Source: Sphingomonadales bacterium
Lineage (GTDB): Bacteria > Pseudomonadota > Alphaproteobacteria > Sphingomonadales > Sphingomonadaceae
Length of the DNA: 43,811 nucleotides
NCBI GenBank assembly: GCA_012032285.1
Contig: JAAURJ010000023.1
Coordinates: forward strand, 1-43,811
Direction of reading: 5' to 3'
A program made the translations under genes and the position numbers. A model generated the notes under the pieces. That model saw only the letters and a list, made by a program, of their open reading frames with translations, did not search any database and had not been told where the DNA came from. Below, in pieces: positions 8,382-15,983 of the stretch; the first letter of the stretch is position 1, and each line of letters opens with the position of its first letter.

Positions 8382-9551
8382 CTATGTCCGGGTGGGACAG
8401 GCGGTTTTACAATAACGTTCAATTATATCAGCCGCCATAATGATCCCGTCACCTTGGCAAGCAGCCTTTTGTGCCAACAATAGCAGCTTTGGGTTAATAT
8501 GATCTAATAAGCGGATAACAGGTAATATAATATCTACCGATAGATTTTCCGGCTCAACAATATGGCCGATGCCCAACGCTTTGACCCGTGCTGCATTTTC
8601 CGGTTGATCCCATACATAAGGGATAACCATTTGCGCGATGCCAGCACGCATGGCCTGTACGGTAACCCCAATTCCACCATTATGGATGACCATGGCGGAA
8701 CGCGAAAATAAGCACGCATGGTCGGCATAGCTTAGCCCAAAGAAATTATCATCCCCCTGGTGTGGCGCACCGGCATAGGCGGCGGATAAGAAAACCACAG
8801 GACGTTTGGATTTTTGAGCCACCCCGCGGGCTATAATTTCAAATTTAGTCGCATCCTTTATTCCGGTGCTCAAGCCAAAAATAATAGGCGGACCAAAACG
8901 ACTGATAAATTCGTCTAGATCAGATGGCAGGCCTTTGTCTTGTGTCCTCTGCACTGGAAAAGCGGTACATTCACCCGCTGCTGACGACAGGCTTTCAGGA
9001 TAGCCAAACCAATGCGGGAATAGCGCGATTTTGGTCAACGCGGCTTCGTGAACACCTTTGCCTTGAATTGCAGGAAGCGCCTGTTCATGCCTGAATTTGT
9101 TTAGTAAGAGCAAATCTTCGCTATCAATCGGGTTGCCCTCTTCCCAAATAGCATCGGGTTGCAGAAGAATATTGATAAGACCAATATCATATTTTTCGCA
9201 AGCCGCTGCTGCTCCCCAAGTTCCGAAGCGCGAAACCACAAGGATATTAGGGTTTTGGCTGGCCATTTCGCCAATATGTTCTGCAGTTCGATAAGCAGCG
9301 GGAATCAACTGCTGCGCTGTAAATTCTTGCAGGTCGCAGCCTATCTGGTCCATTTCCGGGTCGCAAATAGCGTGAAATTCAATCCTACCATTTTCTGCTA
9401 ATGGTTGATGATCGCTGTTGCTTATAATCTGTGTCCGAAAGCCGCGATCTTGCATCTCTTCGGCCAGGGCAATGAATGGGATGGCATCCCCCTTCGTTCC
9501 TAATGTTGCGAAAATTATAAGCGGTGCCGCTACAGTATCTGCCACGGTCAT
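8382..9551 (-). CDS. GT1-family (UGT-like) glycosyltransferase, paralog B
   Basis: About 389 residues, clearly related to paralog A along its length: LGTKGDAIPFIAL versus TSGDAIPFVAI, LFPHWFGYPE versus LFPDWFGFPD, and AMVIHNGGIGVTVQAMRAG with PYVWDQPENAARVKALGIG in the donor pocket. ATG 9549-9551 overlaps the stop of the monooxygenase gene by four bases (ATGA), which indicates translational coupling and rules out the longer frame reaching 9644. Likely a cytosolic transferase acting on the same scaffold as paralog A, with a different position or sugar. Acceptor and donor are unknown. Confidence 0.85.
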   Translation of the reverse strand: MTVADTVAAPLIIFATLGTKGDAIPFIALAEEMQDRGFRTQIISNSDHQPLAENGRIEFHAICDPEMDQIGCDLQEFTAQQLIPAAYRTAEHIGEMASQNPNILVVSRFGTWGAAAACEKYDIGLINILLQPDAIWEEGNPIDSEDLLLLNKFRHEQALPAIQGKGVHEAALTKIALFPHWFGYPESLSSAAGECTAFPVQRTQDKGLPSDLDEFISRFGPPIIFGLSTGIKDATKFEIIARGVAQKSKRPVVFLSAAYAGAPHQGDDNFFGLSYADHACLFSRSAMVIHNGGIGVTVQAMRAGIAQMVIPYVWDQPENAARVKALGIGHIVEPENLSVDIILPVIRLLDHINPKLLLLAQKAACQGDGIIMAADIIERYCKTACPTRT

Positions 9552-11116
9552 TGCGCCGCCGTATCCATAGGCATTTGAACTTCGTCTTTTACGCTGACCG
9601 TTTGCTCCATCCGCATCCGGTAGGGCAGCATAGGCTCTATCCATTTGCTTTCGGGCACTTGGCTTGCTCGTGTCTCATCTCCCTGACTAATCTGTCCTGT
9701 TGCAACAAGTCCTGCTCTCGCCTTAGGTGGCAGCGATGCCAATATACGAATTCGGATATCGGCCAGTTTTGCGAGATCATCAAAGGCACATGGCGCTTTG
9801 CTTGGGGTTTTCGATGCCAGTCTAGCCGGTTGCACATTACCTGATATCAATGTCCAATAATGAGCAAATTCTGTTTGTGGATCGGCAATTGTTCGGTTCA
9901 TCAATGAAAGGCGAATAGTTTCCAGCCAGCAATCATAAAATCTTTTGTTCCGTAATGCTGACATATTCTGATCGCTCCACCGAGCCATTTCGGCCTCCGG
10001 CGGTAGAACAAAACTCCCATCAAAAACCCGCAATGCCCATCCTGCAATCGCTTCAAAATAGGGGCAGGCCGTGCCGAACGCTTCGGTATCGACCGGAGTG
10101 TTTATGATAGCAAGGCTGGGATCGGGCCAATAGATAAAATGTTCGTATAAATGTTTGCGGTCAAAGCCCTCAATAAAGCTGTAATCGGGCCAGCCATAGC
10201 CAATGCATTGGATGATCCGGTCATATTTTTCCACTTTGTCATCGGCAAAAACAACCTCTGCGCTGGCGTCCAAAAACTGAGTTGCCGGGCGCAGGCTAAC
10301 CAAGCCCTTTTCGACCGCATTTACAATTTTGTCATTCACATGGACGGCATTGGGGAAACCCGGATCGGGCATCATATTGCTGCGTCGGCAGGCAGCGATA
10401 TGATCAGGAGCAATTTGCTCAAGCAGGCGGATATAGTCATCATATGACATTTCATCGATAGACAGGCGTCCGGCGTAAGAAAATAAAGCATCATTATAAT
10501 GGCGCCCACAAAAACGCGGCAGGAATAGCGCCTTGCGCCGGACGGACCAGTGCACCATATGCCCTGCTTCGCCCAGTTCAGAGGCAATGTCCGCACCGCT
10601 CACCCCGCCACCAATGACCAATATTTTCTTGCCGATAAAATCATCTGGCCCGCGATAATCTTTCGCGGTCAGAATTTTACTGTTGCTTGCTTCGGCCTGC
10701 ACTAGTTTTTGAGGAACCCAAAGCTCTCCGCTTGCGACCATTACCGCATCAAAATAATCAGTTCCATGCGGACTTTCCAATCGCCACTGGCCTCCTTCTT
10801 TGGCCATATGGGTTACCGGGCATTGAAATCTGATATGCGGCTCAATATCGAAATGCTTCGAATAGGCGCTCAGATAATCATGGACTTCATCCAGTGATAG
10901 AAAATCATTGTTGGAAATGGGCGCAAAATCGGAAAAGGGAAAGCTCAATTTGGAGCTTTGCATTTTTACGCCGGGATAAGCGCCGCCGCTGGCAGGGTTC
11001 CATATACCGCCGACCGATGTGTGACGTTCAAATACAATGATATCATGGCCGCGCACCAGCGCCTGCCTTGCGCTAGTGATCCCTGCCGGACCAGCACCGA
11101 TAATTGCGATTTTCAT
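9548..11116 (-). CDS. Flavin-containing monooxygenase-like oxidoreductase
   Basis: 522 residues. The FAD Rossmann motif GAGPAG lies at residues 7-12 (KIAIIGAGPAGITSA), with VGGIWNP downstream as in flavin monooxygenases and Baeyer-Villiger enzymes. A second dinucleotide fold VIGGGVSGADIASEL should bind NADPH. The usual FMO fingerprint FxGxxxHxxxY/W just before the second fold is altered here (ILTAKDYRGPDDFIGKK) and lacks the histidine. The family uses NADPH and oxygen to oxidise N, S or carbonyl groups. The residues after 400 form an extension rich in charged residues. Coupled by stop-start overlap to glycosyltransferase B and 21 bases downstream of the radical SAM gene. Confidence 0.8.
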   Translation of the reverse strand: MKIAIIGAGPAGITSARQALVRGHDIIVFERHTSVGGIWNPASGGAYPGVKMQSSKLSFPFSDFAPISNNDFLSLDEVHDYLSAYSKHFDIEPHIRFQCPVTHMAKEGGQWRLESPHGTDYFDAVMVASGELWVPQKLVQAEASNSKILTAKDYRGPDDFIGKKILVIGGGVSGADIASELGEAGHMVHWSVRRKALFLPRFCGRHYNDALFSYAGRLSIDEMSYDDYIRLLEQIAPDHIAACRRSNMMPDPGFPNAVHVNDKIVNAVEKGLVSLRPATQFLDASAEVVFADDKVEKYDRIIQCIGYGWPDYSFIEGFDRKHLYEHFIYWPDPSLAIINTPVDTEAFGTACPYFEAIAGWALRVFDGSFVLPPEAEMARWSDQNMSALRNKRFYDCWLETIRLSLMNRTIADPQTEFAHYWTLISGNVQPARLASKTPSKAPCAFDDLAKLADIRIRILASLPPKARAGLVATGQISQGDETRASQVPESKWIEPMLPYRMRMEQTVSVKDEVQMPMDTAAQ

Positions 11117-11137
11117 GAAGCTGTCTTTGCCGCTTGC

Positions 11138-12340
11138 TTAAATGAAAAAGTCATAATCATCACGCACTTCGGACTTCAGTCCTTCGGACATTTTTGCGAT
11201 TGTCAGGTTGGAGCTATGCCGTGCACAATGGAAGCGGCAATCTTTGGCAGGATCTAATTTTCGGGTAACAGCATCCTTCCACATCGAACGCAACGATGTA
11301 TCGGTCACATCACCAATCAGGCCTTTTTCGCTTCCGCGATGATAGGCGCAGCTATAAACACCACTGGGCGTTATGGTTGCCCGCAATTCGGCAATATGGC
11401 AGCTATTATAGTTTTTTGGCTGCTCTCTGTCGGCACCCGTTTTCAGCGCGGTCCAGGTCGACGAGCGCAATACTCTGAAACTTTCATCTTCTATTTTTGC
11501 AAGCGCATCTAGCTGATCCTGAACTTTTTGGATATCGGCTGCAGCTTCTTCAATCACAAAATGGCCATCATCAAAAACAGCCTTCACCTCAAGATAATCA
11601 CACCCTATCGACTTGGCGAGCTGACCGGCCTTTAGAACCTGATCATAATTGGTTTCGTATATAACGTTATTCTCATCACGTCGCTGCATCAAAAGGAAAG
11701 AATAGCCCAGTCGGCCCTTTTTTACTTTAGCAAGATTTGTAATATTCTCGATGACTTTGGGAAAAACCGAAACCTTACGACCACTAGGCCGAAAACGGTC
11801 ATAGATTTCGGGGGATGCCGCATCCATTGATACGCGGATCCAGGACATACGCTCCGCTAATATTTCAATATGCCTATCGATTAATGTGCCATTTGTGACC
11901 ATGCCGACCTTAACGCCGCCGTCGCTGAGCGTAGTAATGATCTTACCAATGCTACGATGCATCAACGGCTCACCGCCACCGATTAAAATCACACCCTTAA
12001 CGCCTGCTTCTACCAGTTCTTCAGCTAGTCTTTCGATACGCAGCGCGGAAAATTGTCCTTTGTTCAGAACGCCGCTGCTAATGCATTCTGGACAGGCAAG
12101 GTCGCAAAAAGTTGTCGGGTCCAAATCAACGACCAACGGTGCATCCAATCTTTGCCCTTGCGCAACTTTTAGTGCGCTGGCCACGATGGATTTTTGAAAT
12201 AATTTTTCTGCCAGTTCTAATTTCGATTCAATCGGTGCAGCGTGCGCTAATTTTGGTTTGGCTAAATCAATTTGATCTATAATGCGATCGGGTGCGCTGA
12301 TTTTGCTTCTGTTTTCGGGGGCTAATGACTCTGAATTCAT
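11138..12340 (-). CDS. Radical SAM protein with SPASM-like C-terminus
   Basis: 400 residues. TTFCDLACPEC holds the CxxxCxxC cluster motif (C79, C83, C86) that ligates the SAM-binding [4Fe-4S] cluster, followed by the GGEP-type motif IGGGEPLMH. The last 90 residues contain several Cys (YNSCHIAEL, YSCAYHRG, KDCRFHCARH) typical of SPASM/Twitch auxiliary clusters. It should generate a 5'-deoxyadenosyl radical. Relatives mature peptides, rearrange or dehydrogenate sugars, or modify small metabolites, and the substrate here is unknown. First gene of the four-gene minus-strand operon ending in the ABC exporter and divergent from the GH3 gene at 12516. An AAGGGA site lies upstream of the ATG. Confidence 0.82.
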   Translation of the reverse strand: MNSESLAPENRSKISAPDRIIDQIDLAKPKLAHAAPIESKLELAEKLFQKSIVASALKVAQGQRLDAPLVVDLDPTTFCDLACPECISSGVLNKGQFSALRIERLAEELVEAGVKGVILIGGGEPLMHRSIGKIITTLSDGGVKVGMVTNGTLIDRHIEILAERMSWIRVSMDAASPEIYDRFRPSGRKVSVFPKVIENITNLAKVKKGRLGYSFLLMQRRDENNVIYETNYDQVLKAGQLAKSIGCDYLEVKAVFDDGHFVIEEAAADIQKVQDQLDALAKIEDESFRVLRSSTWTALKTGADREQPKNYNSCHIAELRATITPSGVYSCAYHRGSEKGLIGDVTDTSLRSMWKDAVTRKLDPAKDCRFHCARHSSNLTIAKMSEGLKSEVRDDYDFFI

Positions 12341-12404
12341 TGTCTCAAATCCCTTTTTAGGAGATACCGTACTCTACCACAAGGATTCTATCATTTGCCT
12401 TTTA

Positions 12405-12418
12405 TGTCAACGTTGTCA
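12405..12418. promoter_or_regulatory. CG-centred palindrome TGTCAACGTTGTCA (candidate LacI-type operator)
   Basis: This 14-mer differs at one base from the perfect palindrome TGACAACGTTGTCA. It lies between the divergent radical SAM gene (65 bases upstream of its ATG) and the first GH3 gene (98 bases upstream). The half-site TGACAACG recurs upstream of the TonB receptor and of the GH3 lipoprotein. CG-centred palindromes of this size are typical of LacI-family repressors. No such regulator is encoded in the window. Confidence 0.45.
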
Positions 12419-12515
12419 AATATTAGATTGCATTTCGCGACAGACAATTGGTAAGGCGATTTGAACAATAGGATAGAGAAATGCAATCATTGTCATTGGA
12501 GAAAATGAGCCAGAG

Positions 12516-15095
12516 ATGGATTTCACAATAAAAGATTTTCATTTTGAATATAGAGATCATTGGCCCAAAGTTGGTAAGGCAAAAGACTTATATTGCCACA
12601 ATGAAATTACAATAAAATCGATTCTCGATCAAATGACCATTGAAGAAAAAATTGGTCAGATGATCCAACCTGAATTGTTCCAGATTACTCCAGATGAGCT
12701 TGAATTATATAAATTTGGTTCTGCCTTAAATGGGGCAGGTCTTTTCCCTGGGGATGATGCCCGCGCACCCCAAGAAAAATGGGTCAAAATGGTCGATGAT
12801 TTTTGGATGGCCTCACAGAGAGCCTATAAAGAACGGCCGTTCAACATTCCTTTTATGTGGGCGACGGATGCCGTTCATGGCCATAATAATTTATTCGGCG
12901 CGACCATATTCCCCCACAATATCGGGCTTGGCTGCGCAAACGACCCGTATTTGGTACACCGGATTGGGATAGCGACCGCAAAAGAGGTCGCTACAACTGC
13001 AATCGATTGGACCTTTGCCCCCAATGTTGCCGCTCCACGCGACTATAGGTGGGGACGGCATTTTGAAGGTTATTCGGAATCTCCTGCGGTGATTGCGTCT
13101 TATGCTGATGCTATGGTTCGCGGTTTACAAGGTGATTTTGTTGGATATGACCCTGATGACAGTGTCATTGCCTGCGCCAAGCATTGGATCGGGGATGGCG
13201 CCACCCATCTTGGGATTGATCGGGGCGATGCGCGCTGCAGTGAAGAGATGCTGCTAAACATTCATGCGGCAGGTTATATTGCAGCGATAGCAGCGGGTGT
13301 GAATACGATCATGGTATCCTTTAGCGGATGGGACGCCGCTGAAAATTACGACCATAGCCCTCAGTTACCTGGAAGTTACAACAACAAGCTGGCTGGCAGT
13401 CATTATCTGATTTCGGATGTTTTGAAGACGCAATTGGGGTTTGACGGTTTGGTGATTACCGATTGGGATGCCCATGCGGATGTCAGCCGATGTGATTTTG
13501 GCGAAGCTGCTTATGTTATTAATGCGGGTGTGGACATATTGATGGTGTCGCCCCGCCATGGCTGGATGGGATTGTTAGGCAGTTTGAAAAACCATATTGA
13601 AAGCGGCCATATACCCATGGCTCGCGTTGATGATGCCGTAACCCGGATATTGCGGGTGAAAATGCGCGCTGGCCTGTGGGAGAAGCCGCGCCCTGTAGAA
13701 CGGCCGAAGGTCAAAAACAAATCGGTTATCGGCTGTTATGAACACCGCGCTTTGGCAGAGGAGGCGATAAAAAAATCAGCTGTTTTGCTCAAAAATAATA
13801 GTGCGACCTTACCAATAAGGCAGGATGCGAAGATATTAGTCGTAGGGAGTGCGGCGGACAGCATACAAAAGATATGTGGTGGTTGGACTTTAAGCTGGCA
13901 AGGGACTGAAATCACTCAGGATGATATTCCTCATTCATCCACCATTGGAGAGGCGATTGCAGAGATTGTTGGCGCAAAGAACTGCACTGTGGATGCGGAT
14001 TTATCTTATGCCGACCCTGTCGCATTTGATATGGTTATTGCGGCAATCGGTGAGGATGCCTATGCGGAAATGCGCGGCAATATCAGACCGTGGCGAAGCT
14101 TAAGCTATGCCAAGCTAAAAACCAGCTATAGCCGCGATTTGGCAATATTGCAGAAGATACGAAGCCAGTTGTCCGACGCTAATGTTCGAACCAGGGTTGC
14201 GACTTTATTTTTTGGCGGACGGCCCCTTTATGTTAGCGAAGAGATTAACTTGTCCGATGCCTTCGTAGCAGCGTGGCTTCCCGGTCCTTATTCCAAGGCA
14301 CTTGCGGCCTTGTTGTTTGAGGCAAAGAATGGAGAGCTGCAATATGATTTTTCCGGCAAATTGAGCTTTTCTTGGCCTAAGGATTCGGCCTCATTTCAAC
14401 TCAACCACCGACCAGCGGCTTTGGCGGCGCAAAATTTAGCACCATTTGATGATCCTATGGATGCGCAGACAAGAGCGCTTTTCCCATTTGGCTATGGATT
14501 AAGCTATGCCAGCCCTGCATCCGATATGGGACCAGTGCCAGTTGAAGAGGTCGATCATAGTGAAATCATTCCTGCTGCCAAAGTAGGTTTGGATATTTTC
14601 GAAGACGGAATGAGCGATTTTGACTGGATGATTTGCGGCCATAATATTTGGGCTGGACAAAGGTTGAATTTTCAATCTGGTATCAATTTGTTAATTGTAG
14701 AAATTCAGCCCAACATTGCCGAAGCCAGAATCTTGGATTTGAACTTTAAAGGTTTCGCAGCTTTGGTCTATGCTCGTTTTCCAGATGCGATGCCGCGCGA
14801 TTTTAGGCCCTATATCGCTGCCAGTGCCTTTTTTGAAATAGACACTGACATCCTCTCGCCCCCCGAAGGGCCGCTTTATCTTGCGCTTCATGACGATTAT
14901 CCTGGGCAACCCGGATTTGATATTGCACCTATGCTTTGTGACCATGGGCCTGGAGCGGCAATATTGCAGATTCCAATGCACGAAATTAGCGCAACCGGTA
15001 TGGAATTGAACAATATTGATACCGCCTTCATGCTCTATTCCGAATCCAAGGCCCACTTATCGATCCGTAGCATAAAGATCAAATTGCCTCGATAG
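12516..15095 (+). CDS. GH3 family beta-glucosidase-like hydrolase without signal peptide
   Basis: 859 residues with the GH3 (beta/alpha)8 plus C-terminal alpha/beta layout and an extra C-terminal ExoP-type galactose-binding-like domain. WATDAVHGHNN and FAPNVAAPRDYRWGR are family signatures. The nucleophile should be D316 in VITDWDAH, and the acid/base is probably E518 in GEDAYAEMRGN, where the paralog has GD. The first residues (MDFTIKDFHFEYRDH) give no signal sequence or lipobox, so the enzyme is expected in the cytosol, unlike the second GH3 copy. It should remove beta-linked glucose or a related sugar. It is 13 bases upstream of the PIG-L deacetylase gene, so both probably form one transcript. 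Confidence 0.85.
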   Translation: MDFTIKDFHFEYRDHWPKVGKAKDLYCHNEITIKSILDQMTIEEKIGQMIQPELFQITPDELELYKFGSALNGAGLFPGDDARAPQEKWVKMVDDFWMASQRAYKERPFNIPFMWATDAVHGHNNLFGATIFPHNIGLGCANDPYLVHRIGIATAKEVATTAIDWTFAPNVAAPRDYRWGRHFEGYSESPAVIASYADAMVRGLQGDFVGYDPDDSVIACAKHWIGDGATHLGIDRGDARCSEEMLLNIHAAGYIAAIAAGVNTIMVSFSGWDAAENYDHSPQLPGSYNNKLAGSHYLISDVLKTQLGFDGLVITDWDAHADVSRCDFGEAAYVINAGVDILMVSPRHGWMGLLGSLKNHIESGHIPMARVDDAVTRILRVKMRAGLWEKPRPVERPKVKNKSVIGCYEHRALAEEAIKKSAVLLKNNSATLPIRQDAKILVVGSAADSIQKICGGWTLSWQGTEITQDDIPHSSTIGEAIAEIVGAKNCTVDADLSYADPVAFDMVIAAIGEDAYAEMRGNIRPWRSLSYAKLKTSYSRDLAILQKIRSQLSDANVRTRVATLFFGGRPLYVSEEINLSDAFVAAWLPGPYSKALAALLFEAKNGELQYDFSGKLSFSWPKDSASFQLNHRPAALAAQNLAPFDDPMDAQTRALFPFGYGLSYASPASDMGPVPVEEVDHSEIIPAAKVGLDIFEDGMSDFDWMICGHNIWAGQRLNFQSGINLLIVEIQPNIAEARILDLNFKGFAALVYARFPDAMPRDFRPYIAASAFFEIDTDILSPPEGPLYLALHDDYPGQPGFDIAPMLCDHGPGAAILQIPMHEISATGMELNNIDTAFMLYSESKAHLSIRSIKIKLPR

Positions 15096-15108
15096 AGAAA
15101 GCGCAGAT

Positions 15109-15861
15109 ATGAACGATCAAAAAGAAAAGTCAGAGGCGTTCGACCAGGCGGACAAAGGTTCGATCATTGTTTTTGCACCGCATCCTGACGATGAAGTTAT
15201 CGCGTGTGGCGGGACGATTTTAAAGCGGCGGGCAGAAGGTTATGTCGTTCATATTTGTTTTGCGACCGATGGATCTCAGTCACATAAAGCTGTTTTGGGG
15301 CTGGATGTCCCCAGCGCACAGGATTTAATCCGTATCCGCAAAGTGGAAGCACTGTGCGCAGCCGCAAAACTGGGTGTGGAATCAGCACTTGTTACATTTG
15401 TCGGGGCACGTGATACAAGGTTGATTGACGGTCTGAACCAATTAGAGCGGACAATATCGAGCTTGTTTTCAGCGATCCCAGATATATGCGAAATTTTTAT
15501 TCCGCATGAGCGGCGCGAGCTAAATGCGGATCATATCCTAACCGGGCGGACGGTTTTGGAACAGATCGTTAAAAGCGGTATCAATCCGGTTATTTATAAA
15601 TATGTTGTTTGGAACGCTGAAATTGAGGCCAGCTTTGGTTATGCGAATAGGCAAGCCGTTCCCGAAATAGATGAGACGCAGGAGGTGTGCATCGCGGAAG
15701 ATATTGGCGAATATCTGGAGCAGAAATATGAGGCTTTTCTGGAGCATAAGACGCAAACGACTTTATTTGTTCCCGAGCAGCAGCGCACTGTAGTTCCGCC
15801 ATTATTATTGGAACAAGTACGCAGTAATAAATTTGAAGAGTTCTGGGTTGTGCGCCAATAG
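15109..15861 (+). CDS. PIG-L/LmbE-family zinc-dependent de-N-acetylase
   Basis: 250 residues. VFAPHPDDEVIACGGT carries the AHPDDE zinc-binding and catalytic motif near residues 22-35, and NADHILTGRTV supplies the later metal histidine. Known members deacetylate GlcNAc-containing conjugates (GlcNAc-PI, GlcNAc-inositol, acetylated aminoglycoside intermediates, bacillithiol and mycothiol precursors). No signal peptide, so cytosolic. It follows the GH3 gene by 13 bases. Together with the deacetylase-like gene at 762 this hints that the handled glycoside contains an N-acylated amino sugar, which is an inference only. Confidence 0.85.
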   Translation: MNDQKEKSEAFDQADKGSIIVFAPHPDDEVIACGGTILKRRAEGYVVHICFATDGSQSHKAVLGLDVPSAQDLIRIRKVEALCAAAKLGVESALVTFVGARDTRLIDGLNQLERTISSLFSAIPDICEIFIPHERRELNADHILTGRTVLEQIVKSGINPVIYKYVVWNAEIEASFGYANRQAVPEIDETQEVCIAEDIGEYLEQKYEAFLEHKTQTTLFVPEQQRTVVPPLLLEQVRSNKFEEFWVVRQ

Positions 15862-15891
15862 TTTGATATATGCGCGTTACATAGCCTTGAA

Positions 15892-15909
15892 TATTAAAAT
15901 AAATTTATT
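15892..15909. repeat. AT-rich palindromic repeat, copy 2
   Basis: Exact copy of the 18-mer at 1788-1805, with the inner palindrome aataaatttatt. It lies 75 bases before the chosen start of the TonB receptor and 18 bases before a TTGACA hexamer, a suitable place for an UP-like or regulator site. Confidence 0.5.
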
Positions 15910-15926
15910 GCACCGCTATCTTCGCC

Positions 15927-15955
15927 TTGACAGTCTGCACTACAAATGACAACGA
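15927..15955 (+). promoter_or_regulatory. Shared upstream element TTGACA-N12-AATGACAACGA, copy 1
   Basis: TTGACA (15927-15932) and AATGACAACGA (15945-15955) are separated by 12 bases exactly as at 19064-19092, before the GH3 lipoprotein. The unspaced parts agree at all 17 positions and the base after TTGACA is G in both. No -10 hexamer is found at normal spacing from TTGACA, so it may be a half-site rather than a -35. TGACAACG is the half-site of the palindrome at 12405. Confidence 0.5.
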
Positions 15956-15983
15956 AAGTCAGATTGAGAGAGGAGGCGCGATC

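Noticed and set aside
15927-15932. TTGACA as an ordinary -35 box of the receptor promoter
   Set aside because: No -10 hexamer at 16-18 bases (position reads CAACGA). The same is true for TTGACA at 19064. I report the pair as a shared element and not as a standard promoter.
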